This document shows, one piece after another, positions 52,505 to 60,685 of a DNA stretch of 64,000 bases (positions are counted from its first letter, which is position 1; every line of letters starts with the position of its first letter). The notes under the pieces were generated by a model. The model did not search any database. It saw nothing but the letters and a program-made list of their open reading frames with translations, and had not been told where the DNA came from. This stretch comes from Paracoccus aerodenitrificans. GTDB taxonomy: Bacteria > Pseudomonadota > Alphaproteobacteria > Rhodobacterales > Rhodobacteraceae. A program made the position numbers and the translations under genes. The stretch covers positions 930,001 through 994,000 of the forward strand of contig NZ_CP115784.1 of NCBI RefSeq assembly GCF_027913215.1. The letters run 5' to 3'.

Positions 52505-53335
52505 TCAACCTCCTAGGAAGGTGCGGCGCACCTCGTCATTTTCCATCAGCTCTTTGCCGGTGCCGGTATGCGCATTCGCGCCCTGCACCAGAACATAGGC
52601 CTTGTCGGCGATATTCATCGCCTGTTTTGCGTTCTGCTCGACCATCAGCACGGGAAGCCCGCCACGGGCGATGGCGATGATGCGGTCGAACAACTCGTCC
52701 ATGACGATGGGCGACACGCCCGCAGTCGGTTCGTCCAGCATCAGAAGACTGGGCCGGGTCATCAATGCGCGGCTGACCGCAACCTGCTGACGCTGCCCGC
52801 CCGACAACTCTCCGGCGGCCTGCCTGCGCTTGTCGGCGACGGCGGGGAACAGTTCATAAACCTGTTCCATCGTTTCGCGGATATCGTCGTTGCGGATGAA
52901 AGCGCCCATCTCAAGGTTTTCTTCGACGGTCATCGAGGGGAAAATATTATTTACCTGCGGCACGAACCCCATCCCGGCCTTGACCCGGTCCTGAGGGTTC
53001 AGCTCGGTAATATCCCGCCCGTTAAGCCGCACAGAGCCTTCGCGCAGGCTCAGCATCCCGAACAGAGCCTTCATTGCGGTGGATTTCCCCGCGCCATTCG
53101 GCCCGACGATCACCGCGATTTCGCCCTGTTCGACCGAGATGGTGCAGTCATGCAGGATATCCGGCCCCTTGCCGTAACCGCCGGTCATGTTCTCGCCGAT
53201 CAGGAAAGGGTCGCCCTCATGACCCGGACCGACCGGACCCGAGCGGCGCGTGCCGTCATATTGGCCGCGCCCCTTGAGATTGGTGATGGAGGCGTCGCGA
53301 TTGCCGCGCCCGCCAAAGGGATCGCTGTCGCTCAT
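52505..53335 (-). CDS. livF: Branched-chain amino-acid ABC transporter ATP-binding protein LivF
   Basis: 276 aa. Walker A GPNGAGKST, Q loop, the ABC signature LSGGQRQQVAVSRALM, Walker B LLMLDEPTAGVSP and the switch histidine region (VLMVEQNAKQAM) are present. Residues 1-43 (to about position 53207) are an extra glycine/charge-rich leader before the normal start FLIGENMTGGYG, about 40 aa longer than typical LivF. The start overlaps the livG stop by ATGA, which supports the long form. Confidence 0.93.
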   Translation of the reverse strand: MSDSDPFGGRGNRDASITNLKGRGQYDGTRRSGPVGPGHEGDPFLIGENMTGGYGKGPDILHDCTISVEQGEIAVIVGPNGAGKSTAMKALFGMLSLREGSVRLNGRDITELNPQDRVKAGMGFVPQVNNIFPSMTVEENLEMGAFIRNDDIRETMEQVYELFPAVADKRRQAAGELSGGQRQQVAVSRALMTRPSLLMLDEPTAGVSPIVMDELFDRIIAIARGGLPVLMVEQNAKQAMNIADKAYVLVQGANAHTGTGKELMENDEVRRTFLGG

Positions 53336-54114
53336 GCGCCGATCATCTCCTTGTTCTTCAGGCCGCGGCCCAGATAGGCCTCGATCACGGCTTCATTCTG
53401 CATGATGCTGTCGGCGCTGCCCTCGGCCAGCACCTTGCCCTCGGCCATGACGATCACCGGATCGCAGAGCTTGCCGATGAAATCCATGTCATGCTCGATC
53501 ACGCAGAACGTATAGCCGCGTTCCTTGTTCAGCCGGGTGATCGCATCGGCGATGGTCATCAGCAGGGTGCGGTTCACGCCTGCGCCGACCTCATCCAGAA
53601 ACACGATCTTGGCATCGACCATCATCGTCCGGCCAAGCTCAAGCAGCTTCTTCTGCCCGCCGGACATATTCCCCGCCTTTTCATCGGCCAGATGGTCGAT
53701 GGTCAGGAACTCCAGCACCTCATCGGCCTTGCGGCGCAGCGAGGCTTCCTCATCCCGGATACGCCCGCGCCCGAACCATGTGTTCAGCAGCCGCTCACCG
53801 GCCTGACCGGCGGGAACCATCATCAGATTCTCGCGCACGGTCATGGTGCTGAACTCATGCGCAAGCTGGAAGGTGCGCAGCAGACCCTTGTGGAACAGCT
53901 CATGCGGGGGCAGGCCGGTGATATCCTCGCCATCCATGATGACCCGGCCCGCAGTCGGTTCGTGAACCCCGGCGATGACGTTGAACAATGTGGATTTTCC
54001 GGCCCCGTTCGGCCCGATCAGTCCGGTGATCGAGCCGGTCTCGATGGTCAGGCTGGCGCCATCGACCGCGGAAAACCCCCCGAATTTCTTGTGCAGGTTC
54101 TCGACCTGAATCAT
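53332..54114 (-). CDS. livG: Branched-chain amino-acid ABC transporter ATP-binding protein LivG
   Basis: 260 aa. Walker A GPNGAGKST, signature MSGGQKKLLELGRTMM, Walker B IVFLDEVGAGVN and FCVIEHDMDFI are in place, with the LivG C-terminal EAYLGRG. The ATG at 54114 begins the family N-terminus IQVENLHKKFGGF; the open frame to 54153 is not supported. It follows livJ after a 133-bp gap holding a terminator-like hairpin. Confidence 0.94.
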   Translation of the reverse strand: MIQVENLHKKFGGFSAVDGASLTIETGSITGLIGPNGAGKSTLFNVIAGVHEPTAGRVIMDGEDITGLPPHELFHKGLLRTFQLAHEFSTMTVRENLMMVPAGQAGERLLNTWFGRGRIRDEEASLRRKADEVLEFLTIDHLADEKAGNMSGGQKKLLELGRTMMVDAKIVFLDEVGAGVNRTLLMTIADAITRLNKERGYTFCVIEHDMDFIGKLCDPVIVMAEGKVLAEGSADSIMQNEAVIEAYLGRGLKNKEMIGA

Positions 54115-54200
54115 TAAACCCCCCGGTTGCGTCGAACGATGTCGCGTGAACAAGCGTTCAATTCTTCAATATGAACCTTTATGACGCATTTTACCATTGC

Positions 54201-54231
54201 AAAAGGCCCGGCGCATGAAGCGCCGGGCCTT
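54201..54231 (-). terminator. Intercistronic terminator/attenuator between livJ and livG
   Basis: A 12-bp GC-rich stem (54203-54214 with 54220-54231, loop ATGAA). On the minus strand it is followed by TTTTGC. It stands 17 bp after the livJ stop, so most transcripts probably end here, giving excess binding protein over permease. Confidence 0.8.
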
Positions 54232-54247
54232 CGTCAACTGTCACGGA

Positions 54248-55429
54248 TCAGTGGAAGCCCACGACTTCCAGCTCACCATCGGTGATCGTGGTTTCACGGA
54301 ACGACCCCGAGCTTTCGCCCGGCTCGATCAGTTCGACCGAGGTCGCGCCCACATAGTCGATATCCTCGCCAGCAGCCAGAAGCTCCAGCCCACGGGCCAG
54401 ATCGCCCGGCAGGATCTGCTCACCCGGAGCGTTGGCGACATTCATCACCTCTTCCTTGGCGGCGTTCGGATCGGACGAACCGGCGGCCTGCATGGACAGC
54501 AGGATCAGCGCGGCTGCGTCATAAGCCTCGGCGGAATAGGGCGAGGTCGGGTCGAACCCTGCCTCTTCCGCCAGTGCGGCGAAACGGTCGGGCCCGTCAC
54601 CTTCGGCGGCCGGGTTGATCCCGATTGAGCCGTCGATCTCGGAGCCGAAACGCGAGATCAGCTCATCGCCGACCATGCCGTCGGGGAAGACGAACATATC
54701 GAACGCGCCGGTATCGAGCGCACCGCGCGTCACGCCCGAGCCGCCCTGATCGACATAACCCGCAACGACAAGCGCATCGCCGCCAGCGGCTGCAAGCGCC
54801 GCAACCTCGGCGGAGTAGTCGCCCTTGCCGTCCTCATGCGCGGCAGAGACGGTCACGGTGCCGCCCAGTTCCTCGAAAGCGGCCTGAATGCTGTCGGCAA
54901 GACCCTTGCCATAGTCGTTATTCGTATAGGTGATGGCGACCGATTCGATGCCCTTCTGCTGCATCAGATCGGCAATCACCACACCTTGACGTGCATCAGA
55001 CGGCGCGGTGCGGAAGAACAGCCCCTGATCCTCGATGGTGGACAGGGCAGGCGAGGTGGCCGAGGGCGAGATCATCATGACGCCGTTCGGGATCGCAACA
55101 TTTTCCAGCGCGGCGATGGTTTCACCCGAGCACTGCCCGCCGACCATTGCCCGCACGCCTTCGGCAACCTGACGTTCAGCGGCGGCAGAACCGGCGGCAG
55201 CGTCGATGCAGGTCGTATCCGACTGAGAGGTCACAACCGTCGAGCCGTCCAGAAAATTACCGGACCCGCTGACTTCGTCGGCAGCAGCCTGACCGCCCGC
55301 AGCGATTCCCGGCGCCATCGATTCCAGCGGTCCGGTGAAGCCGAGATGCAGACCCAGCTTGACTTCCTCGGCTCCGGCAGTCCCGGCGATCAGCGCGGTG
55401 GTTGCGGTTGCGAGAAGCAGATGTTTCAT
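54248..55429 (-). CDS. livJ: Branched-chain amino-acid ABC transporter substrate-binding protein
   Basis: 393 aa. A signal peptide (KHLLLATATTALIAGTAGA, cleavage near residue 20) precedes a type I periplasmic binding fold (VKLGLHLGFTGPLESMAPGI, AMVGGQCSGETIAALEN, FFRTAPSDARQGVVIADLM, YTNNDYGKGLADS). It captures branched-chain or related amino acids for LivHMGF. Two cysteines probably form the disulfide usual in the family. The ATG at 55429 follows AGGGG; the upstream frame extension is not a signal peptide. Confidence 0.93.
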   Translation of the reverse strand: MKHLLLATATTALIAGTAGAEEVKLGLHLGFTGPLESMAPGIAAGGQAAADEVSGSGNFLDGSTVVTSQSDTTCIDAAAGSAAAERQVAEGVRAMVGGQCSGETIAALENVAIPNGVMMISPSATSPALSTIEDQGLFFRTAPSDARQGVVIADLMQQKGIESVAITYTNNDYGKGLADSIQAAFEELGGTVTVSAAHEDGKGDYSAEVAALAAAGGDALVVAGYVDQGGSGVTRGALDTGAFDMFVFPDGMVGDELISRFGSEIDGSIGINPAAEGDGPDRFAALAEEAGFDPTSPYSAEAYDAAALILLSMQAAGSSDPNAAKEEVMNVANAPGEQILPGDLARGLELLAAGEDIDYVGATSVELIEPGESSGSFRETTITDGELEVVGFH

Positions 55430-55633
55430 TTTGTTTAACCCCTGTTGGTCTCTTGTTGATGGAGCGAGGTTATCGGCGCGGTGCCTCAAAAGTAAAGATC
55501 AATATCGTTTCGCCCATCTCCACGCTGTAAGGCACGGACCATATGGGCGGATCATGCGCCTCTCTGACGGGCTTTCCCTTTGGTCTCTGTGGGCTTATAA
55601 ACAGGCCTCGCATTCAACAAGGAGAGCCTCGCC

Positions 55634-57040
55634 ATGACGCAGGATCAGCGCAAGAACACCGCCGCCCCCGATTGGGACAAGGCCGGTTGGCGCGGCTATC
55701 CCCGCGTCCAGATGCCGGATTATCCCGATACCGAGGCGCTGAACGCGGTCGAAACGCAGCTTTCAAAATATCCGCCTCTGGTCTTTGCCGGGGAAGCGCG
55801 GCGTTTGCGGGCGCATCTGGCAGATGTGGCGGCGGGCCGGGCGTTTCTGCTTCAGGGCGGGGATTGCGCCGAAAGCTTCAACGAATTCAGCGCCGATAAT
55901 ATCCGCGACACGTTCAAGGTCATGCTTCAGATGGCCGTGGTGCTGACATGGGGCGCACAGCTTCCGGTGATCAAGGTCGGACGCATGGCGGGCCAGTTCG
56001 CCAAGCCGCGTTCCGCTCCGACGGAAACGCAGGACGGGGTCGAACTTCCCAGCTATCGTGGCGATATCATCAACGGCTTCGACTTCACCGCTGCGTCGCG
56101 CGTCCCGGATCCGCAGCGCATGCTGGCGGCTTATACCCAGGCAGCGGCCTCGCTGAACCTGCTCAGGGCATTCTCGACCGGCGGTTATGCAGATATCCAT
56201 CGTGTGCAAAGCTGGATCGCCGATTTCGTCGGCGGCCCCGAGGCAGAGCGTTACCGCGACATCGCCAGCCGCATCAGCGACGCGATGGCCTTCATGAAAG
56301 CGGCAGGCGTCACCTCGGAAATCGCGCCGGAACTGGGTCAGGTCGAGTTTTTCACCAGCCACGAAGCCTTGCTGCTGGAATATGAAGAGGCTCTGGCGCG
56401 GGTAGATACCACCACCGGCCTGCCGGTTGCGGGGTCGGGTCACATGATCTGGATCGGCGACCGGACGCGTCAGCCGGACGGTGCGCATGTGGAATTCGCG
56501 CGTGGGGTGCAGAACCCGATCGGCCTGAAATGCGGCCCGACAACCACCGAGGATGATCTGAAGATCCTCATGGAAAAGCTGAACCCGCAGAATGAGCCGG
56601 GCCGTCTGACCCTGATCGCCCGTTTCGGGGCAGGCAAGGTCGGAGACAACCTGCCGCGCCTGATCCGCGCCGTTCAGTCCGAGGGCGCGAATGTCGTCTG
56701 GTCCTGCGACCCGATGCACGGCAACGTGATCAAGTCCTCGACCGGCTACAAGACCCGCCAGTTCGATTCGATCCTCCGCGAGGTGCGCGAGTTCTTCGCC
56801 GTCCACAAGGCCGAGGGCACCATCCCCGGCGGCGTGCATTTCGAAATGACCGGGAAAGACGTCACCGAGTGTACAGGCGGTGTACGCGCCGTGACCGATG
56901 AAGATCTCTCGGATCGCTACCACACCGCCTGCGACCCGCGCCTGAATGCCAGCCAGTCCCTGGAACTGGCCTTCCTGGTCGCCGAAGAACTCCGCAGCCG
57001 CCGCACCGCCGACGAGGCCGTGCACAGCAAGGCAGGCTGA
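55634..57040 (+). CDS. aroG: Class II 3-deoxy-7-phosphoheptulonate synthase (DAHP synthase)
   Basis: 468 aa, the plant-like class II enzyme that condenses PEP and erythrose 4-phosphate at the head of the shikimate pathway. Hallmarks are [14 protein letters not shown] with the metal cysteine, [56 protein letters not shown] and [20 protein letters not shown] precedes the ATG. It stands alone with its own terminator; aroQ at 44.1 kb is a separate shikimate gene. Confidence 0.95.
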   Translation: MTQDQRKNTAAPDWDKAGWRGYPRVQMPDYPDTEALNAVETQLSKYPPLVFAGEARRLRAHLADVAAGRAFLLQGGDCAESFNEFSADNIRDTFKVMLQMAVVLTWGAQLPVIKVGRMAGQFAKPRSAPTETQDGVELPSYRGDIINGFDFTAASRVPDPQRMLAAYTQAAASLNLLRAFSTGGYADIHRVQSWIADFVGGPEAERYRDIASRISDAMAFMKAAGVTSEIAPELGQVEFFTSHEALLLEYEEALARVDTTTGLPVAGSGHMIWIGDRTRQPDGAHVEFARGVQNPIGLKCGPTTTEDDLKILMEKLNPQNEPGRLTLIARFGAGKVGDNLPRLIRAVQSEGANVVWSCDPMHGNVIKSSTGYKTRQFDSILREVREFFAVHKAEGTIPGGVHFEMTGKDVTECTGGVRAVTDEDLSDRYHTACDPRLNASQSLELAFLVAEELRSRRTADEAVHSKAG

Positions 57041-57072
57041 GGGTGGATCGGGGTCTTCAGCCGCGATAACGG

Positions 57073-57096
57073 AAAGGGGCCTCAGGGCCCCTTTTT
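57073..57096 (+). terminator. Terminator of the DAHP synthase gene
   Basis: AAAGGGGCC (57073-57081), loop TCAG, GGCCCCTTT (57086-57094) followed by TT. It lies 33 bp after the stop codon. Confidence 0.88.
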
Positions 57097-57318
57097 GTGT
57101 GGCTGATTGGTTGGTGGGGTACGTTTGCTCCAAGTTCATTGGGCTGCATGCAACGACGTGCATGAAAGGCAGCTTTCGACAACTGGCGCCAATCAGACTA
57201 TGTTTTTATCTCAGTTCTTCATTAAGTTGAACACAGGCTTTTACTGCGCGTTCTAGGCTCCAGACCCATTGATTTCGGGCTGTTTGCGTGATTCAGGCTC
57301 TGCAAGGAGACCTGATTT

Positions 57319-58076
57319 ATGAGCAACCTTTTCTGGCTGACTGACGCGCAGATGGAGCGTCTGAAACCCTATTTCCCGAAATCCCACGGCAAGCCACGCG
57401 TTGACGACCGGCGTGTGCTGAGCGGCATAATATTCATCAATCGTAATGGCTTGCGATGGTGCGACGCGCCGACGGACTACGGCCCCGCCAAGACGCTCTA
57501 CAACCGCTGGAAGCGCTGGAGCGAGAACGGGACCTTCGCCCGGATCATGGTGGGCCTCGCCGCCGAGAGTGCCGAACACAATACGATCATGATCGACGCG
57601 ACCTATCTGAAAGCGCACCGCACGGCCTCGAGCCTGCGGGTCAAAAAAGGGGGCGCGGGCGCCAGATCGGGCGAACGAAAGGCGGCATGAACACGAAACT
57701 GCACGCCGTCACCGACGCGAAGGGCCGGCCGATAGGGTTCTTCATGTCCGCCGGACAAGTCAGTGATTACACCGGGGCAGCGGCACTTCTGAACAGCCTG
57801 CCGGAGGCGGATTGGCTGCTGGCCGATCGGGGCTATGATGCCGACTGGTTCAGAGATGCCTTGAAAAACAAGGGGATAAAGGTTTGCATCCCGGGTCGGA
57901 AGTCGCGCAAGAAACCCGTCAAATACGACAAGCGGCGCTACAAACGCCGCAACCGCATCGAAATCATGTTCGGCCGACTCAAGGATTGGAGGCGCGTCGC
58001 CACCCGATACGACCGTTGCCCCGAGACCTTCTTCTCTGCAATCCTGCTCGCCGCGACCGTCATCTTCTGGTTATGA
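57319..58076 (+). CDS. IS5-family transposase OrfAB, made by -1 frameshift (copy 1)
   Basis: OrfA (57319-57690, 123 aa) holds the N-terminal DNA-binding part (LTDAQMERLKPYFPKSHGK) and the first catalytic aspartate (IMIDATYLKAHR). The remaining catalytic residues are in the -1 frame (ending 58076): LLADRGYDADWFRDAL (second Asp) and RRNRIEIMFGRLKDWRRV (Glu of the Y/R-x-E-x signature). A run A6G5 at 57643-57653 is the probable slip site; the fused product would be about 252 aa, the normal IS5-family length. AAGGAG precedes the ATG. Confidence 0.88.
57643..57653 (+). promoter_or_regulatory. Probable -1 programmed frameshift site, copy 1
   Basis: AAAAAAGGGGG where OrfA reads AAA-AAA-GGG and the transposase frame reads AAA-AGG-GGG one base back. 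Repeated identically at 58486-58496 in copy 2. Such A-runs are the usual slip sites of this IS group. Confidence 0.65.
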
Positions 58077-58098
58077 TCAAGAACGAGTCCTGAGCCTA

Positions 58099-58939
58099 GG
58101 CTCCAGACCCATTGATTTCGGGCTGTTTGCGTGATTCAGGCTCTGCAAGGAGACCTGATTTATGAGCAACCTTTTCTGGCTGACTGACGCGCAGATGGAG
58201 CGTCTGAAACCCTATTTCCCGAAATCCCACGGCAAGCCACGCGTTGACGACCGGCGTGTGCTGAGCGGCATAATATTCATCAATCGTAATGGCTTGCGAT
58301 GGTGCGACGCGCCGACGGACTACGGCCCCGCCAAGACGCTCTACAACCGCTGGAAGCGCTGGAGCGAGAACGGGACCTTCGCCCGGATCATGGTGGGCCT
58401 CGCCGCCGAGAGTGCCGAACACAATACGATCATGATCGACGCGACCTATCTGAAAGCGCACCGCACGGCCTCGAGCCTGCGGGTCAAAAAAGGGGGCGCG
58501 GGCGCCAGATCGGGCGAACGAAAGGCGGCATGAACACGAAACTGCACGCCGTCACCGACGCGAAGGGCCGGCCGATAGGGTTCTTCATGTCCGCCGGACA
58601 AGTCAGTGATTACACCGGGGCAGCGGCACTTCTGAACAGCCTGCCGGAGGCGGATTGGCTGCTGGCCGATCGGGGCTATGATGCCGACTGGTTCAGAGAT
58701 GCCTTGAAAAACAAGGGGATAAAGGTTTGCATCCCGGGTCGGAAGTCGCGCAAGAAACCCGTCAAATACGACAAGCGGCGCTACAAACGCCGCAACCGCA
58801 TCGAAATCATGTTCGGCCGACTCAAGGATTGGAGGCGCGTCGCCACCCGATACGACCGTTGCCCCGAGACCTTCTTCTCTGCAATCCTGCTCGCCGCGAC
58901 CGTCATCTTCTGGTTATGATCGAGAACGAGTCCTGACCC
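58099..58939 (+). mobile_element. IS5-family (IS427-like) insertion sequence, copy 2
   Basis: 841 bp, same orientation and, by eye, the same sequence as copy 1 except A to G at 58922 and G to C at 58937. The second change alters the right terminal repeat from GAGCC to GACCC. TA lies on both sides (58097-58098 and 58940-58941), giving TA-IS-TA-IS-TA overall. The junction with copy 1 is the perfect palindrome GAGCCTAGGCTC. Confidence 0.88.
58162..58919 (+). CDS. IS5-family transposase OrfAB, made by -1 frameshift (copy 2)
   Basis: Identical in translation to the copy 1 transposase: OrfA 58162-58533 (123 aa), then the -1 frame to 58919 after the A6G5 run at 58486-58496. All three DDE residues are present in the joined product (DATYLKAHR, ADRGYDADW, RNRIEIMFGRL). 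Both copies therefore appear able to make active transposase. Confidence 0.88.
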
Positions 58940-59045
58940 TAACGGCAGCCATTCGTGCAGTTGCTGCGAATTGACGCTTCGTCCGCACTGCTGACTTGGC
59001 CTTAAACGGTCAAACGTTTCTGAGCCGATGTAATATGGTAGCCCC

Positions 59046-59666
59046 TCACCGCCACAGCGCAGACAACGCCGTTACCGGATCGTCCTCGGCCCAGATTTCG
59101 GGGCCAAGCGCGAAGAAATCGGTGATCGGGGTCAGCTTGCCGATCAGGGCTGCGTCCAGCCCGCCCTCGGCGACGACCGGCACCTCGATCATCTCGGACC
59201 ACCAGGCGAACAGGTCAAGGGGCGCGGCTTCGCCTGTGCCGAGCGCGGTCGCTCCGGCAGGGCCGAAGCTGACATAATCCGCGCCGGCCTCGCCCGCGGC
59301 CATCCCGTCATGACGGGACGTGCCGCAGAACGCGCCGATAATCGCATCCGCCCCCAGCTCTTTACGGGCATAGCGGACCTGCTTCGCGCCTCCGCTCAGG
59401 TGAACGCCGTCGAGACCGTGGCGCTGTGCAAGCGCGATGTGATCGTCGATGACCACCGCAACGTCACGCGCATGGGCCAGATCGCGCACCGTATCGGCCA
59501 TGCGGCCAAGCTGTGCTTCGTCTCCTGCGCCGGGAATGCGGATGCAGGCGATCTGGAAGCGCTCCAGCATTTCGTCGAGGATCGGGCCGAACGCGCCCGG
59601 TTCGGCTCCGACCGGGGTAATCAGGTAAAGCTGCGGGGCGACGGGTGCGTCAGGCTGGTCGGTCAT
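59046..59666 (-). CDS. Thiamine phosphate synthase-like protein
   Basis: 206 aa, a TIM-barrel ThiE-type protein. The later half matches ThiE (VVIDDHIALAQRHGLDGVHL, GADYVSFGPAGA, VPVVAEGGL). The early strand that in ThiE reads Q-x-R-x-K is IACIRIPGAGDE, so the residue that contacts the pyrimidine diphosphate is not conserved. It is not linked to other thi genes and no TPP riboswitch is seen. It may be a paralogue with a different substrate. Divergent from the SPOUT methyltransferase. Confidence 0.72.
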   Translation of the reverse strand: MTDQPDAPVAPQLYLITPVGAEPGAFGPILDEMLERFQIACIRIPGAGDEAQLGRMADTVRDLAHARDVAVVIDDHIALAQRHGLDGVHLSGGAKQVRYARKELGADAIIGAFCGTSRHDGMAAGEAGADYVSFGPAGATALGTGEAAPLDLFAWWSEMIEVPVVAEGGLDAALIGKLTPITDFFALGPEIWAEDDPVTALSALWR

Positions 59667-59756
59667 TGGCGTTCCTTCTTTCCGCCCGCAATATCAGCGC
59701 CCGCGCCTGCATACCAGAGCTTGCGGCGCGGCGCGGGCGGCGCTAACAGGCCCGCC

Positions 59757-60485
59757 ATGTCCCAGCCTGTGATCATCCTGACCCGCCCCCAGATGGGCGA
59801 AAATATCGGCGCCGCAGCACGCGCCATGCTGAATTTCGGCCTGACCGAGATGCGGATCGTCGATCCGCGCGATGGCTGGCCCAATCCCCGCGCCGTGGCG
59901 ATGGCCTCGGGTGCTGCGGGCCGGGTGCTGGATCAGGCGCGGATCTTCCCGACGCTGGCCGCCGCGATGGAGGGGATCACATGGGCCTTCGCCACCACCG
60001 CAAGGGGGCGTGAGCTGACCAAGCCGGTTTTCACCCCGGCAAGTGCAGCGGAACGCTCTCGCCAGGAAATTGCCGCGACTGGCCGGGTTGCCTTCATCTT
60101 CGGCCCGGAGCGTGCAGGTCTGGAAAATGACGATATCGCCCGCGCCAATGCGATTCTGACCGTGCCGGTGAATCCCGATTTTCCGTCGCTGAATCTGGCT
60201 CAGGCGGTGCTGCTGATCGGGTATGAGTGGTCACGTGGCGCTCTGCCCGACCAGCCGATGCCGACAAACCGCCGCCCCGCCGGTGAGGTTCCCGCGGACC
60301 GGATCGAGATCGAGAAACTCGCCGATCATTATGAATCGCGGCTTGAAGAGTCAGGATATTTCTTCCCCGACGCGAAAGCGCCCTCGATGAAACTCAACCT
60401 GCGGAATATGTGGTCGCGCATGCCGCTGACCCGCGCCGATGTTCAGGTGCTTCACGGGCTGCTGAGGCAGTTGACCCGGCGCTAG
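59757..60485 (+). CDS. TrmJ-like SPOUT RNA methyltransferase
   Basis: 242 aa. The trefoil-knot SPOUT fold is shown by NIGAAARAMLNFGLTEMRIV at the N-terminus, FGPERAGLENDDIA and PSLNLAQAVLLIGYEW, matching the TrmJ/TrMet(Xm32) group that 2'-O-methylates position 32 of tRNAs. A C-terminal helical extension (LADHYESRLEESGYFF) is typical. The ATG at 59757 is chosen; the frame is open to 59310 across the opposite gene, without family similarity. Followed by a 55-aa gene and murA. Confidence 0.88.
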   Translation: MSQPVIILTRPQMGENIGAAARAMLNFGLTEMRIVDPRDGWPNPRAVAMASGAAGRVLDQARIFPTLAAAMEGITWAFATTARGRELTKPVFTPASAAERSRQEIAATGRVAFIFGPERAGLENDDIARANAILTVPVNPDFPSLNLAQAVLLIGYEWSRGALPDQPMPTNRRPAGEVPADRIEIEKLADHYESRLEESGYFFPDAKAPSMKLNLRNMWSRMPLTRADVQVLHGLLRQLTRR

Positions 60486-60517
60486 ACCTCTGCCCGACAA
60501 GAGAGTAACACATCGCC

Positions 60518-60685
60518 ATGAGCAGCAAGCGCAAGACGGACAAGGTCGGCCCGGCCAGCCGCGAAGAACGGTTGGGCGCGGCGTTGCGGGCCAATCTGGC
60601 CCGGCGCAAGGCGCAGGCGCGAGCCAGAGCAGACAGTCAAGAGGGCGAGGCGACCGACGAAAACGCCCCGGAAAGTGAGGAATAA
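60518..60685 (+). CDS. Small basic/acidic protein upstream of murA
   Basis: 55 aa. The first part is basic and helical ([20 protein letters not shown]) and the end is acidic ([14 protein letters not shown]). The stop TAA overlaps the murA start as TAATG, a coupling arrangement seen elsewhere in this window, and a similar short arginine-rich protein precedes murA in related genomes as far as I recall. No function is known. The start has weak GAGAG upstream. Confidence 0.65.
   Translation: MSSKRKTDKVGPASREERLGAALRANLARRKAQARARADSQEGEATDENAPESEE

Larger units (their letters stand above)
57256..58096 (+). mobile_element. IS5-family (IS427-like) insertion sequence, copy 1
   Basis: 841 bp. The left end begins GGCTCCAGACCC and the right end is ...AACGAGTCCTGAGCC, giving related terminal inverted repeats (GGCTC-x-x-GAC-x-C). 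It is flanked by TA (57254-57255 and 58097-58098), the target duplication usual for the IS427 group. It encodes a transposase in two overlapping frames. A second, almost identical copy starts two bases after its end. Confidence 0.88.

Noticed and set aside
57103-57196. CTGATTGG/CCAATCAG inverted repeat upstream of the IS pair
   Set aside because: Arms of 8 bp separated by 78 bp are easily due to chance, and no gene or element boundary coincides with them.
57253-57618. 121-aa minus-strand frame over IS copy 1 (repeated at 58096-58461)
   Set aside because: It is duplicated only because the IS is duplicated and overlaps the transposase; no domain seen.
59667-59756. TPP riboswitch in front of the ThiE-like gene
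   Set aside because: The gap is short and lacks the conserved THI-box core sequences.
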